Source: Yersinia thracica (lineage in GTDB: Bacteria; Pseudomonadota; Gammaproteobacteria; Enterobacterales; Enterobacteriaceae). From it: 64,000 nucleotides of DNA. Location of the stretch: contig NZ_CABHXX010000091.1 of assembly GCF_902170565.1 (NCBI RefSeq), forward strand, positions 1 through 64,000. Reading direction: 5' to 3'. Shown here in pieces: positions 1 through 9,650 of this stretch. How positions within the stretch are numbered: position 1 is the stretch's first letter; every line of letters begins with the position of its first letter. Under the pieces are notes generated by a model that saw only the letters and a program-made list of their open reading frames with translations, did not search any database and was not told where the DNA came from. The position numbers and the translations under genes were made by a program.

Positions 1-132
1 GTCATAAAATGTTTGGGACAGTAATGCACTGAGCTTATGATAATCATCAACAAGATGTTCGACTTTATCTATGTCAATATTAGCCAACATTTTTTCTCGA
101 ATTAATTCTTGTATAGTTAATGATACTTTCAT
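1..132 (-). CDS. tadA: TadA/CpaF-type secretion ATPase, N-terminal fragment (cut by window edge)
   Basis: An open frame runs leftward from an ATG at 130-132 to the window edge and gives 44 residues beginning MKVSLTIQELIREK. The fragment is too short to show any ATPase motif. The call rests on position: in tad loci the gene after tadZ is tadA, the hexameric ATPase that powers Flp pilus assembly. The start lies only three bases beyond the tadZ stop, so the two are probably co-transcribed. The short helical, charged N-terminus ahead of the ATPase core fits the CpaF/TadA family. Another tad protein cannot be excluded from this fragment. Confidence 0.55.
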   Translation of the reverse strand, partial: MKVSLTIQELIREKMLANIDIDKVEHLVDDYHKLSALLSQTFYD

Positions 133-135
133 TAT

Positions 136-1269
136 TTACCCTATGCTTTTTAGTGTTGCTATTATTTTTTTTGCCCATATATAATTATCCATCGATGTAT
201 TTACTTTTATACCCAATGTGTTTTTTGCCAAAATATTTATTTTTGTTTTTTTTCTACCAAAATAATTAGGGTCATTCAATGACGATTTTGTGCTATTTAT
301 ATAAGGTATGTGTATGTCAATAACTCGGCCTAATAATGATTGTATATCATTAGTATCTAACATATCTTTAGTTACAGGTCTGCTTTCGTTTAAGCAGATT
401 ATTAGTCGAATGGCTTGTCTATTATCTCTTTTAAATCGCTCATAGAGATTAATGAATTCTTTGGCAATTCTAACTGACATCATACTATTATCGAGCAATA
501 TAATAATGCAGTTAGATTGTTCAATGTAATCTGTTGTTCTTTCTTTCGATGTATTATGGATCGGCTGGTCGAAAATAATAAAATTATGTTTTTTATTTGT
601 TTGGTTATCTATATCACTTAATTTTATCTCGTTACATAGCATAAGATCTAAATATTTATAATACTCAGTGATGCTAGTATTCATTTTTTTCTCTGTTACA
701 AGATCAAGGTCTTGCGATCCTTGATTACCCTGCAACAATAATGTTGGAGATTTCTTTATTTGAGTAATTTCATATGCTAAATGATAACTGAGGAGCGTCG
801 TGCCTATCCCACCTTTACAACCCAGTACGCTGATAAAAAAAGCTTTCCTTTCGGACTCGATCTGAATACCTTTAAGTAATAGCTGTGTCAGTTCAGCCGA
901 TTGTGACTGTATGTTTAAATATAATATTCCTCTGTCAGTAAACTGCTGTGCAATACTGATTGAATCAATATCTCCAACGAGTACACACCAACAATCTCGT
1001 GGTGTGTTATTTTTTATTAAATCTAATATTTTATCTATTTCTTTATCATTACCAATATCAATAATCACACCAATAGTTTGATCTGATAAATTAATTGATG
1101 ATGAGTTGAAAATACTTTTATCTATTTCTTTGATATTATTCATATCAGCCAGTCGTATTTTTTCAGATACTTTCTCTACTAGCCATTTTCTTGAGGATAT
1201 AATTGCAATAGTATCTTTTTCTTTTGTGTTTTTTCTATTGATTAAATCCTTATTTAGGATCAATTGCAT
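136..1269 (-). CDS. tadZ: TadZ/CpaE-like pilus assembly ATPase
   Basis: A protein of 377 residues with two parts: an N-terminal receiver-like region (about 1-130) and a ParA/MinD-type ATPase region. The deviant Walker A reads GCKGGIGTT near residue 150. It keeps the signature lysine but lacks the second lysine of MinD, which is usual for CpaE/TadZ. An aspartate-containing strand (NFIIFDQP) follows at about 230. TadZ-family proteins mark the pole or site where the Tad secretion machine assembles. The start overlaps the end of the preceding small gene by ten bases, and tadA follows directly. Base composition is visibly AT-rich, like the rest of this locus and unlike the siderophore genes. The family call is firm; the exact role here is inferred from the locus. 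Confidence 0.8.
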   Translation of the reverse strand: MQLILNKDLINRKNTKEKDTIAIISSRKWLVEKVSEKIRLADMNNIKEIDKSIFNSSSINLSDQTIGVIIDIGNDKEIDKILDLIKNNTPRDCWCVLVGDIDSISIAQQFTDRGILYLNIQSQSAELTQLLLKGIQIESERKAFFISVLGCKGGIGTTLLSYHLAYEITQIKKSPTLLLQGNQGSQDLDLVTEKKMNTSITEYYKYLDLMLCNEIKLSDIDNQTNKKHNFIIFDQPIHNTSKERTTDYIEQSNCIIILLDNSMMSVRIAKEFINLYERFKRDNRQAIRLIICLNESRPVTKDMLDTNDIQSLLGRVIDIHIPYINSTKSSLNDPNYFGRKKTKINILAKNTLGIKVNTSMDNYIWAKKIIATLKSIG

Positions 1270-1541
1270 ATTTCACCTTTTATACTGGATTTTTTCCTAT
1301 TAATATTAATTGCACATCCAACTTCATGATTTCTAACACGGCGATAATCATTAATACTGTAGTTACAAATTTTGTTTTTAATGTTAATTATGTCATTTTT
1401 GGATCTATTAATGATGTTTTTTGGGAGATGGTTATCTCTCATAAGACATAATGAGCGGTCACTATCACTAGGTTCGATCGTCAGAGCTGCATGGCCCAAG
1501 TTAGTAAATAATATAATGGTGCCTATTATGATTAATCTCAT
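1260..1541 (-). CDS. Small secreted Cys-containing protein in the tad locus, function unknown
   Basis: A protein of 93 residues that starts with a hydrophobic stretch ending GHA at about residue 18, typical of a cleavable signal peptide. The mature part is basic, Asn/Ile-rich and holds four cysteines (SLC, KIC, VGC, EIC), which could form two periplasmic disulfides. I do not recognise a family. Its start overlaps the stop of the secretin gene (ATGA type) and its end overlaps the tadZ start, so it is translationally coupled on both sides. It occupies the slot of rcpB/tadD-like accessory genes in other tad loci but is much shorter than RcpB. A role in the outer-membrane part of the pilus machine is plausible but only inferred. 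Confidence 0.6.
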   Translation of the reverse strand: MRLIIIGTIILFTNLGHAALTIEPSDSDRSLCLMRDNHLPKNIINRSKNDIINIKNKICNYSINDYRRVRNHEVGCAININRKKSSIKGEICN

Positions 1542-2854
1542 TTAATAAATCCCCCTTTACGCAGAAACTCTCTGGCAATCTTTTCTCTTTTTATTTCCTT
1601 GATAGAAGTAAAGTTAAAAAATCGTTCTAGCGTAGAGGTATGCATGAAATCAGGTAACTCTACTTCTTTTTCGGAGACTGGATTCACCAAATTTACAGTT
1701 GCTATCACCACCAATTCAGTTTGGCTTTGTTCTGTCTGCGCATTACGGAAAAATGCTCCTAATAGAGGGATATCACCAATCAGTGGAATTTTACTTAATG
1801 ATTCTCTCTCCGTATTACTGATCAATCCCCCTAAAATGAAACTCTCTCCATCTCCCAGTTCTAGTGTTGTTGCAGCCCTACGTGTTCTTAATGAAGGATA
1901 GGAGTCTCCCCCCTTAATATTAAATGTTTTACCTATACTGCTAACTTCTTCATTTAAGGTAATGCGGATACGTTTTTTATCATTAACTTTGGCACCAATG
2001 TTTAATTTAATACCAAATTCTTTATAACTAACGTCTCTACTATTTTGTGTCGTACTGACAATCGGTATTTCGCCACCAACCAGAAAAGATGCACTTTCAC
2101 CTGACAATACGGAGAGATTAGGTTCGGCTAAAACTCGAGCAATTGTGTCATCGTTAATAGCATGAACTAATGTACTGATCCCTTTTGCATTAAATCTAAA
2201 GAATTGGAAAGAACCCACAGAATCACCGATAGTATTCCAATTTATCCCAACATTTTCAGTAAAATCCTTTGTGACTTCAGCAATGGTGAGTTTGACATTC
2301 ACCTGATTAGATTGTGGTAATTTTATTTTATTGATAATACCTAAATAATCAGCGCCATTAAGAGCCGAGTTATCACTCTCTCTTCTTTTGCTACCCACCG
2401 CTTCACCAACAATTGTAGCAATAGTATCTTTGGCATCCTCTGACCCTACTGTCCCTGTCAGAATATAGCTATCACCTATTTTGTTAATTTCTACATTACT
2501 TTCTGGATATTCAAGCTGCATTCTTTTATATGCAGAGTTAATGACATTATTGACAAAAATAGCAGATTTAATCATCGGTTTATTGGTGCTATTGAACAAG
2601 ATAAACTCTGCCATTCCTTCTTTCTTTGCATAGACAATGATACTTTTTTTACCTACGAGTTCATAGTCAGCTATGGCTGAAGCAGAAACAAAAACAGTAT
2701 CTATTTCATCTTGTGTATTAATAATGTATGACTCGCCAGTAGATAGATAAACTGATTTAGCATTCGCTCTATTGACTGCTGTTTGGAGAGCGATTATGAG
2801 GAATAAGAAAAGTAGTATATTCCCAGAAATATAGCTTAGCCGAAGTCTTCTCAT
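1538..2854 (-). CDS. rcpA: RcpA/CpaC-type secretin, outer-membrane channel of Tad pilus
   Basis: A protein of 438 residues with an N-terminal hydrophobic signal (about 10-32, ending ANA). A small N-terminal pilus/secretion domain follows, then a BON-like region (about 100-165, with ILTGTV) and a C-terminal secretin domain. The secretin signature is clear near the end: IPLIGDIPLLGAFFR followed by a TELVVIATVNLV strand. The length matches CpaC/RcpA proteins, which form a multimeric gate through which the Flp pilus leaves the cell. The gene overlaps rcpC upstream and the small gene downstream by four bases each, so it is an internal operon gene. No defect is visible. Confidence 0.9.
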   Translation of the reverse strand: MRRLRLSYISGNILLFLFLIIALQTAVNRANAKSVYLSTGESYIINTQDEIDTVFVSASAIADYELVGKKSIIVYAKKEGMAEFILFNSTNKPMIKSAIFVNNVINSAYKRMQLEYPESNVEINKIGDSYILTGTVGSEDAKDTIATIVGEAVGSKRRESDNSALNGADYLGIINKIKLPQSNQVNVKLTIAEVTKDFTENVGINWNTIGDSVGSFQFFRFNAKGISTLVHAINDDTIARVLAEPNLSVLSGESASFLVGGEIPIVSTTQNSRDVSYKEFGIKLNIGAKVNDKKRIRITLNEEVSSIGKTFNIKGGDSYPSLRTRRAATTLELGDGESFILGGLISNTERESLSKIPLIGDIPLLGAFFRNAQTEQSQTELVVIATVNLVNPVSEKEVELPDFMHTSTLERFFNFTSIKEIKREKIAREFLRKGGFIK

Positions 2855-3690
2855 CCTCTTAGCTCTCTTGTTGTCCGCAGTTTGGGGATAATGTCATATA
2901 AATTTGTTGATATTTTCTTACTATCATCATTTTTATAGTTAGGAGTCAGAAAAATATCACCTGTTTTTTCTACTATGTGTATCAGATCAAGTTCTTCTGT
3001 TTTTATTATTACGGCAATATAGCCTGTTAACATGTCTTCAGTCTTTTGATTATTGCTGTTTTTTTCTGATAATTCGTCGACGGAGTACTTTTTTATTCTT
3101 ACTATTTTCATATTAGGGATGATTTTATTGAGTGAGTAGCTCTGTGTTTTCCTATCACTCATACTTTTTGTATCAACAATGGTGCCATATTCCATCCCTT
3201 TGCTTTTATTGGTTTCAAGAATTCTCAATTGGAAAGAGATCTCATCACCTGCACTCAATGCATCAAATAAGTAATCATCTTGTTGTTTAATAAAAAACTT
3301 ATAAATAACATGGCCTTTCTGTAAGCTCAGATGATTAAATTCCTCACTCTCGGGTGAGGCTAACATGTCTTTAGTGATGTAGGAGCCACTAAGAGTATTC
3401 ATTTTTAATAAATAGCTATCAATATTAGGGTTTTCAGATATGTCATTTTTTATTAATTCGCTTGATTCTGGGACAATTATTTTTTTTATAACATATTTGG
3501 TATGAGTCAATAGAGTCCCTGAGGGTAAATCACGAGTGGCTTGCGCCAATATAATAGTGACCTCTTTTTCTTTGCTTGGTGTAGTAAGGTTACCCATTAT
3601 TTTTTTATCATCTTCAGAGCCCATCAGTAAGCCAGTAAGACCTATGGCAATAATAAGAAGCGAAGATAATAAAAGAAGTTTACGATTCAC
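2851..3690 (-). CDS. rcpC: RcpC/CpaB-like Flp pilus assembly protein
   Basis: A protein of 279 residues that starts with MNRKLLLLSSLLIIAIGLTG, one N-terminal membrane anchor or signal. The next region (about 45-125, with ATRDLPSGTLLT and DMLASPE) resembles the SAF/RcpC domains of CpaB. CpaB/RcpC is a periplasmic component that is thought to work with the secretin. The gene starts 42 bases after tadV and its end overlaps the start of the secretin gene, the standard rcpC-rcpA order. It is compact compared with many CpaB proteins but has no obvious break. Confidence 0.8.
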   Translation of the reverse strand: MNRKLLLLSSLLIIAIGLTGLLMGSEDDKKIMGNLTTPSKEKEVTIILAQATRDLPSGTLLTHTKYVIKKIIVPESSELIKNDISENPNIDSYLLKMNTLSGSYITKDMLASPESEEFNHLSLQKGHVIYKFFIKQQDDYLFDALSAGDEISFQLRILETNKSKGMEYGTIVDTKSMSDRKTQSYSLNKIIPNMKIVRIKKYSVDELSEKNSNNQKTEDMLTGYIAVIIKTEELDLIHIVEKTGDIFLTPNYKNDDSKKISTNLYDIIPKLRTTRELRG

Positions 3691-3732
3691 TATAATAACC
3701 TTATATTGTTATGGGAATACTTCGGTCCCTAT

Positions 3733-4158
3733 TTAAGACAAAAGGGATACTAAAAAACCACTGGAAATTGCAACAGCGTAAGGTACACCTCTCTGTTGAA
3801 TATCAGTACGGTTGATTAGCATACCTATTATCATGACGACTCCGCCCATAATTGCAGTATAGAGAATAAAATTGAGTGATTGTTCTGCGTTCAGCGAAAA
3901 CAGTAATGCGGTTATTAATTTTACATCGCCACCACCGATAAGTTTGAAATGAAAAGTAATATAACCGATAAATAATGCCAATAGAGGTATGGTCAAACCT
4001 ACCCGATGGTATATGATAAAACTCAAAACTAATGAGTTGATGGCCACAGTAATTACAAGCTTATTGCTAATGATACGATGGCGAATATCGCTATAGCAGA
4101 TTAACAGTAATTGAAAAACTAACAATGTGATTAGTGATATTTGTAATATATTCAACAC
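3733..4158 (-). CDS. tadV: TadV/CpaA prepilin peptidase
   Basis: A short, very hydrophobic protein of 141 residues with about five membrane segments. The two catalytic aspartates of this aspartyl protease family are visible: one in SDIRHRIISNK near residue 25 and one in the GGGDVKL motif near residue 77. TadV lacks the long N-terminal methylase part of PilD-type enzymes, so this length is normal. It processes the Flp pre-pilin and pseudopilins at the inner membrane. It is the second gene after flp, separated by an intercistronic hairpin that could lower its expression relative to the pilin. Confidence 0.88.
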   Translation of the reverse strand: MLNILQISLITLLVFQLLLICYSDIRHRIISNKLVITVAINSLVLSFIIYHRVGLTIPLLALFIGYITFHFKLIGGGDVKLITALLFSLNAEQSLNFILYTAIMGGVVMIIGMLINRTDIQQRGVPYAVAISSGFLVSLLS

Positions 4159-4177
4159 TCCTTCTGAGAATAATATG

Positions 4178-4210
4178 ATTAAGATGGCAATTTAAAGTTG
4201 CCATCTTAAT
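4178..4210 (-). promoter_or_regulatory. Perfect intercistronic hairpin between flp and tadV
   Basis: A 13-bp perfect inverted repeat (ATTAAGATGGCAA / TTGCCATCTTAAT) with a 7-base loop lies 20 bases after the flp stop, on the transcript strand. It is not followed by a run of U, so it reads better as a 3' stabiliser or partial terminator of the pilin message than as a full stop. Such a hairpin would let the abundant pilin be made in excess over the assembly machine. Confidence 0.65.
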
Positions 4211-4230
4211 GTCAACAGAATTTAAATCAC

Positions 4231-4449
4231 TTAGCCATCGTTGCCAGGTGCCGCTGCAGTCACGGTATCTTTGGCTGATGCCACTAAATCAGTGACCAGA
4301 GTGGTTAATGGGCCTTTAGCTGCGGTAATAAGGATACCTGCCAATGCAATAATCATAACGTATTCAATAATAGAACCGCGATTATCCTTCATAAACTCTT
4401 GTGCATTAACTTGTGCTGTTACGTAGCCTTTAGTGATTAAGTTCATCAT
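4231..4449 (-). CDS. flp: Flp-type major pilin precursor
   Basis: A protein of 72 residues with a leader of about 25 residues, then the processing region NRGSIIEYVMIIALAGIL and one hydrophobic helix, ending in an Ala/Gly-rich tail. Flp pilins are cut after a Gly and carry the Glu-Tyr pair at mature positions 5 and 6. Here only three residues separate Gly from Glu (G-S-I-I-E-Y), so the pair would fall at positions 4 and 5 if cut after that Gly. An AAGGA site stands nine bases before the start; a second ATG follows immediately. This is the first gene of the minus-strand tad operon and the structural subunit of the adhesive pilus. Confidence 0.88.
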   Translation of the reverse strand: MMNLITKGYVTAQVNAQEFMKDNRGSIIEYVMIIALAGILITAAKGPLTTLVTDLVASAKDTVTAAAPGNDG

Positions 4450-4669
4450 AATTTATTTTCCTTGTTAAATGTATTGGGATTCTTCCCGATATTTAAATTA
4501 AGTACAGAGCAGGTATCTTGCTACTACTTTCTATCTCGCTACTACCCGAATTGATATTGTTATATTCGCCTCGTTCGTAGTGGCAGCTATTAAATGCCTT
4601 TCTGGGTGATAAATCCTTTTTGTTACCCTTATTTGGCCTCTTTAAATTACATTCATTTTAGTAAGAGTA

Positions 4670-5269
4670 TTAAAGGTTTGGTTTATCCCCACTGAATAAG
4701 ATAATAATGATTAAGACTGAGAGAAATGAAAGCCAGCATAAAGAGAAAAAAGCGAGTAAAGATATCAATTTTTTCCAGCCATTGCTTTGCAAGAAACTTT
4801 GTTTGTCGTGTGCTGGAGGAATCTGTGGTGCGATACTCTCTGCCGGGAAAGAGAGTGTGGTTATCTGGGAAGTATCAGGAAGTGCTGTTATATGCTGAAT
4901 ATCGTCATTATTTTGCTGTTCGTCAGAATATTCGCCAACTGTCACTTGGCTTACCGAGCCAGTATAACGGACGCCTTTTCGGGGAATTGTATGAATAAGA
5001 GATTCTTTCAGCCCTACCTGAAGAAATGCCTTACGCAGCATATAGAGTTGTCCATAATAACTGCTTTCACTGACAGCCCCGCGCTGTTCTTTCCATACTT
5101 GGTTGATAATCTGTTCTTTTTCAGTGACTCCGTTAAGTAACAGTTGCAAAAATCTCAGATTATTTTCAGTTAACATTACCACTGAACCACCAGGGCCATT
5201 TAAACAGCGTTGTGCGGGAGAAAATAGCACTGTTCCTTCTAATTTAAACACAATCTCATTTGTCTCCAT
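4670..5269 (-). CDS. ToxR/CadC-like membrane-bound winged-helix regulator
   Basis: A protein of 199 residues. The first 105 residues form an OmpR-type winged helix: FKLEGTVLFSPAQRCL, a recognition region around VSESSYYGQLYMLRKAF, and the C-terminal wing IHTIPRKGVRYTG, which is diagnostic for the ToxR/CadC group. A polar linker follows. One membrane segment near the C-terminus (about 168-193, LISLLAFFSLCWLSFLSVLI) leaves almost no periplasmic domain. It lies directly upstream of the pilin gene on the same strand, separated by about 220 bases. It is therefore a good candidate for the local activator of the tad genes, though nothing in the sequence proves this. Since it lacks a sensor domain, it may need a partner protein. 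Confidence 0.8.
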   Translation of the reverse strand: METNEIVFKLEGTVLFSPAQRCLNGPGGSVVMLTENNLRFLQLLLNGVTEKEQIINQVWKEQRGAVSESSYYGQLYMLRKAFLQVGLKESLIHTIPRKGVRYTGSVSQVTVGEYSDEQQNNDDIQHITALPDTSQITTLSFPAESIAPQIPPAHDKQSFLQSNGWKKLISLLAFFSLCWLSFLSVLIIIILFSGDKPNL

Positions 5270-5786
5270 ATTGGCGGCTACCTATCCTGTGTAAGGTGTA
5301 TATTTATTTTTTGAGTATTTTAAGATCTTGGGTAACTCAGACTTACGCTAAGTGAATGTTTCTCTTTGATGTTGTGTGCATTGAAAGTGTCATTACGCAT
5401 GTAATAGTGATTGTCAGGGTTATAAATCCGCTGTTTTTCTGTGCTTATTTTAATCCTCAAACTTCTTAAATAACTACGCGGCGTATTCTTGCATGATGCA
5501 ATTGAGCTTAACAAGCAGGTATTTAGCCTGAGTATGTCATTTGCTATTATTACTTATCATCATTTCTTATTTGTTTATTATTTTATCTTTGTCATAGGAT
5601 TATACTATTCTTCCGTTTTTTTGATTATTTTCATGCTTTTTAATTTTAATATATTAAATATAATATTTTTCCGGCATATGGGAAGATAATTTCGATAAAA
5701 AATGAAACAGTGATAAGTTGAGCCGGAGCTGGAGTAAACTGTATTGCTCTTAGTGATGTAATCGCCTGAGGTAAAGTGAGGCCCTT
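5270..5786. other. AT-rich intergenic stretch without a supported gene
   Basis: About 500 bases between the regulator (minus) and alkB (plus). It must hold both promoters. Two short frames (around 5320-5514 minus and 5489-5689 plus) have no credible ribosome site and low-complexity Ile/Phe/Tyr-rich products, so I do not call them. No repeat, tRNA or clear operator was seen. Confidence 0.5.
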
Positions 5787-6452
5787 ATGACCATGGATCT
5801 ATTTTCTCAATTACCCAATGAGCCTTGGGTTGAAGAATTAGCCCCAGGCGCCCTGGTTTTGCATCATTTTGTATCAGAACAGGCCCCGTCATTATTAGCA
5901 GAAGTTGCCGCCATTACCGCTGTTGCTCCCTTTCGGCATTTGATTACCCCGGGCGGTTATCGGATGTCAGTGGCTATGAGTAATTGCGGTTCAGTGGGGT
6001 GGGTTAGTGATGCTCGAGGTTATCGCTACAGCCCAATTGATCCGTTAACAGATATGCGCTGGCCTGCGATGCCCGAAAGTTTTATGGCGCTGGCGGTTTC
6101 TGCTGCACGGCAAGCCGGTTTTCTGCATTTTCAACCCAATGCCTGTTTGATAAACCGCTATGATGTGGGGGCTAAATTATCTTTGCATCAAGATAAAGAT
6201 GAGCTGGATTTACGCCAGCCGATTGTCTCAATATCACTGGGGTTGCCCGCTGTATTCCAATTTGGTGGGGCATCCCGTGAAGCTAAATGCCAGAAAGTTT
6301 TATTGAGTGAAGGGGATGTGGTGGTGTGGGGCGGGCCGTCTCGTTTGAATTATCACGGTATATTGCCAGTAAAAGCAGGTTTTTCTCCCCGTGCAGGAGC
6401 ATATCGGATTAATTTGACCTTTCGATATACTGGGCGCGCTGAGAAGTTATGA
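5787..6452 (+). CDS. alkB: AlkB, alpha-ketoglutarate-dependent DNA/RNA alkylation repair dioxygenase
   Basis: A protein of 221 residues, close to E. coli AlkB in length. It removes methyl groups from 1-methyladenine and 3-methylcytosine by oxidative demethylation in the cytosol. The iron-binding triad is present: His134 and Asp136 in LHQDKDE, and His190 in NYHGI. The 2-oxoglutarate arginines Arg207 and Arg213 lie in YRINLTFR. The substrate region MSVAMSNCGSVGWVSD also matches the family. It starts at an ATG behind a GTGAGG-like site. It stands alone: ada, its usual operon partner in E. coli, is not next to it. A hairpin separates it from the convergent copper operon. Confidence 0.95.
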   Translation: MTMDLFSQLPNEPWVEELAPGALVLHHFVSEQAPSLLAEVAAITAVAPFRHLITPGGYRMSVAMSNCGSVGWVSDARGYRYSPIDPLTDMRWPAMPESFMALAVSAARQAGFLHFQPNACLINRYDVGAKLSLHQDKDELDLRQPIVSISLGLPAVFQFGGASREAKCQKVLLSEGDVVVWGGPSRLNYHGILPVKAGFSPRAGAYRINLTFRYTGRAEKL

Positions 6453-6466
6453 GGTATCAATAAGAC

Positions 6467-6499
6467 AGCCCTGAGTCCAATAAGACAAAACTCAGGGCT
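6467..6499. terminator. Hairpin between convergent alkB and cusA
   Basis: A 10-bp inverted repeat (AGCCCTGAGT / ACTCAGGGCT) with a 13-base loop lies between the stops of the two converging genes. Neither side has a strong U-run, so its efficiency as an intrinsic terminator is uncertain. Its position suggests it serves both directions. Confidence 0.55.
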
Positions 6500-6518
6500 A
6501 TGAGATGCTTATGAAGGT

Positions 6519-9500
6519 TTATTGCTGTTTGTTATCTTTTTTATGCAGCAACATATACACTGCCGGAATAACCAGCATTGAAAGCAATGGTGCACTCACC
6601 ATCCCGCCGATCATCGGGGCGGCAATTCGCTGCATAACTTCCGAACCCGTACCGCCGCCCCACATAATAGGTAGCAAGCCAGCCATGATAGTTGCCACCG
6701 TCATCGCTTTTGGTCGCACTCGCAGTACTGCACCTTCGTGAATGGCCGCACTCATTTCATTGGCCGTCATGGGGAAACCGGGCCGTTGATGTTTTTTCAC
6801 CGCCTGATTCAGATACAGCACCATGATCACGCCGAACTCGGCAGCCACCCCCGCCAGCGCGATAAAGCCCACGGCGGCGGCAACGGAAAAGTTATAGCCC
6901 AATCCATAGAGCAACCAGACTCCGCCAATCAGCGCGAAAGGCAGCGTCGCCATGATCAAAGCGGCATCCCGGACGCTGCTGAAAGTGACATACAACAACA
7001 CGAAAATGATAGTGAGAGTGACCGGCAGAACAATTTTCAATTTCGCGGTTGCCCGCTCCAGATATTCAAATTGCCCAGACCAACTGAGTGAGACGCCCTC
7101 CGGCAGTTTGACTTGTTCAGCAACGGCCTGTTGCATATCCGTGACCGCTGATTTCAAATCCCGCCCACGTAAATCGACATAAACCCAATCAGATAAACGC
7201 GCATTTTCACTTTTCAGCATTGGCGGGCCTTCTGTCACTTTAATATCCGCCAGTTCGGATAACGCCACCTGCCCGCCACTGGCCGTGACGACCGGTAAAT
7301 CACGCAATTTTTGCAGCGAATCGCGGATTTCCCGCGGATAACGCAGATTGATTGGATAGCGCTCACGGCCTTCAATGGTTTCGCCAATGTTTTGCCCGCC
7401 AATCACGGTTTCCACCAGCGATTGCAACTCTTTGACTGAAACACCGTAGCGAGCGGCCCGCTTGCGGTCGATATCAATATCGATATAGCGGCCACCCGCC
7501 AGCCGTTCGGACAGCGCCGAAGTGACGCCCGGCACTTTGCGCACCACCTGCTCAATTTGCTGTGCAACTTGCTCAATTTGCTGCACATTCTTGCCATTTA
7601 CTTTGATCCCCACTGGGCTTTTGATCCCGGTCGACAGCATGTCTAGCCGATTGCGGATCGGCGGTACCCACAGATTAGCAATGCCGGGGACATTAACAGT
7701 GGCATCCAGTTCCTCGATCAATTTGTCCATGGTCATGCCGGGCCGCCATTGATCCTTCGGCTTAAAGCGAATGGTGGTTTCGATCATGGTGAGCGGGGCG
7801 GGATCTGTGGCGGTTTCTGCCCGCCCAGCTTTGCCAAAGACGGTATCCACTTCCGGCACTGTTTTGATTAATCGGTCTGTTTGTTGCAGTAAATGGCTGG
7901 CTTCCCGCACCGAAATACCCGGCAGGGTCGAGGGCATATACAGTAAATCGCCCTCATCCAAAGCGGGCATAAACTCGCTACCTAAGCGGCTTAGCGGGTA
8001 TAGCGTTGCCAGCAATAGCATGCCCGCAATGGTCAATGTGGTTTTTGGCCGCGCCAGCACGGCGGTTAACACTGGTTGATAAAGGGCAATGAGCCAGCGG
8101 TTAATGGGGTTGGCATTTTCGTCAGGAATTTTTCCGCGAATAAAATAGCCCATTAATACCGGCACTAAGGTGATGGCTAAGCCAGCAGAAACCGCCATGG
8201 CATAGGTTTTGGTAAAGGCCAGTGGGGAAAACATCCGCCCCTCCTGCGCCTGTAAGGTAAATACTGGGATGAATGACAAAGTAATGATCAATAAGCTGCA
8301 AAACAGCGCCGGGCCGACTTCAATCGCCGCCTGTTCTGAAATGCGCCAGTAATCCTGGTTAACTGGCGTTTGTCCGGGATTTTCCCGCCGCCATTGTTCC
8401 AATACTTTGTGCATGTTTTCGATCATGACGATCGCCGCATCCACCATGGCACCAATGGCGATGGCGATGCCGCCCAATGACATGATATTGGCATTAACCC
8501 CCTGATAATGCATAACAATAAATGCACCGAGGATACCCAGCGGCAGGGTGATAATCGCCACCAGCGCTGAGCGGAAGTGGAACAGAAACAGTGAGCAGAT
8601 AACCGCGACCACTAAAAACTCTTCCAACAACTTAAATGACAAGCTGTCGATGGCCTGAGTAATCAGATGCGAGCGGTCATAAACCGGCACAATTTCGACG
8701 CCAGCGGGCAAACTGAGCTGAATCCGTTGCAGTTTTTCTTTCACGCCATTGATGGTTTCCAGCGCATTTTTGCCGTAGCGCATCACGATGATGCCGCCAG
8801 CCACTTCGCCTTCGCCGTTCAGTTCAGCTACGCCGCGCCGCATTTCTGGCCCCATGCGCACCGTGGCAACATCGGACAGTAAAATCGGAATCCCCTCACG
8901 GGTGGTTATCACGATATTTCGGAAATCATCCAGCGTTTTCAGGTAGCCGCTAGCGCGCACCATATATTCGGCGGCCCCCATTTCCAGCACGGAACCGCCA
9001 CCCTCCTGATTACTGTCGGCAATGGCGCTGGCGATTGGCTGATGAGAAAGATTCAGCGCCCGCATTCTTTCCGGGTCAAGCACCACCTGATATTGGCGCA
9101 CCATGCCGCCGACACTGGCGACTTCCGAGACATTGGGCACGGTTTTCAGCTCAAACTTCAGTGTCCAATCCTGTAATGCGCGCAAATCGGCCAGGCTATG
9201 TTTGCCGGTTCTATCAATTAATGCATATTCATAAATCCAGCCGACACCGGTGGCATCCGGCCCCAATGAGGCTTTGGCCTCGGCTGGCAGGGTGGATTGC
9301 ACCTGGCTGAGGTACTCCAGCACCCTTGAGCGCGCCCAGTAAGGATCTGTGCCGTCATCAAATAATACATAAACGTAAGCATCGCCAAACATAGAAAAGC
9401 CACGCACAGTTTTAGCGCCGGGCACCGACAGCATGGTGGTGGTGAGCGGGTAAGTGACTTGATCCTCCACCACTTGCGGGGCTTTGCCGGGGTAACTGAC

Positions 9501-9650
9501 GCGGATGATCACTTGTGTGTCCGACAGATCCGGTAGCGCGTCCAGCGGGGTTTGTTGCAGTGACCAAACTCCCCAGGCAGCCATCATCACCGCACCGAGC
9601 AGCACCAACAGCCGGTTACGCAACGACCAACGGATAATGGCAGCAATCAT
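6519..9650 (-). CDS. cusA: CusA-type copper/silver RND efflux pump
   Basis: A protein of 1,043 residues, nearly the length of E. coli CusA. It is the inner-membrane, proton-driven pump of the heavy-metal (HME) branch of the RND family. The HME signature in the fourth membrane helix is present ([16 protein letters not shown]). The N-terminus ([19 protein letters not shown]) and the porter domains are intact. Many methionines lie in the periplasmic parts and near the helices, as expected for a Cu(I)/Ag(I) relay. Its start overlaps the cusB stop by four bases. It is the last gene of the minus-strand operon. No regulator pair cusRS is seen in the window. Confidence 0.95.
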   Translation of the reverse strand: MIAAIIRWSLRNRLLVLLGAVMMAAWGVWSLQQTPLDALPDLSDTQVIIRVSYPGKAPQVVEDQVTYPLTTTMLSVPGAKTVRGFSMFGDAYVYVLFDDGTDPYWARSRVLEYLSQVQSTLPAEAKASLGPDATGVGWIYEYALIDRTGKHSLADLRALQDWTLKFELKTVPNVSEVASVGGMVRQYQVVLDPERMRALNLSHQPIASAIADSNQEGGGSVLEMGAAEYMVRASGYLKTLDDFRNIVITTREGIPILLSDVATVRMGPEMRRGVAELNGEGEVAGGIIVMRYGKNALETINGVKEKLQRIQLSLPAGVEIVPVYDRSHLITQAIDSLSFKLLEEFLVVAVICSLFLFHFRSALVAIITLPLGILGAFIVMHYQGVNANIMSLGGIAIAIGAMVDAAIVMIENMHKVLEQWRRENPGQTPVNQDYWRISEQAAIEVGPALFCSLLIITLSFIPVFTLQAQEGRMFSPLAFTKTYAMAVSAGLAITLVPVLMGYFIRGKIPDENANPINRWLIALYQPVLTAVLARPKTTLTIAGMLLLATLYPLSRLGSEFMPALDEGDLLYMPSTLPGISVREASHLLQQTDRLIKTVPEVDTVFGKAGRAETATDPAPLTMIETTIRFKPKDQWRPGMTMDKLIEELDATVNVPGIANLWVPPIRNRLDMLSTGIKSPVGIKVNGKNVQQIEQVAQQIEQVVRKVPGVTSALSERLAGGRYIDIDIDRKRAARYGVSVKELQSLVETVIGGQNIGETIEGRERYPINLRYPREIRDSLQKLRDLPVVTASGGQVALSELADIKVTEGPPMLKSENARLSDWVYVDLRGRDLKSAVTDMQQAVAEQVKLPEGVSLSWSGQFEYLERATAKLKIVLPVTLTIIFVLLYVTFSSVRDAALIMATLPFALIGGVWLLYGLGYNFSVAAAVGFIALAGVAAEFGVIMVLYLNQAVKKHQRPGFPMTANEMSAAIHEGAVLRVRPKAMTVATIMAGLLPIMWGGGTGSEVMQRIAAPMIGGMVSAPLLSMLVIPAVYMLLHKKDNKQQ

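Noticed and set aside
5320-5689. Two short frames in the regulator-alkB gap
   Set aside because: No ribosome site, low-complexity products and no link to neighbours.
6738-7091. Plus-strand frames inside cusA and the other large genes
   Set aside because: They are mirror frames of strongly supported genes on the opposite strand or in another phase.
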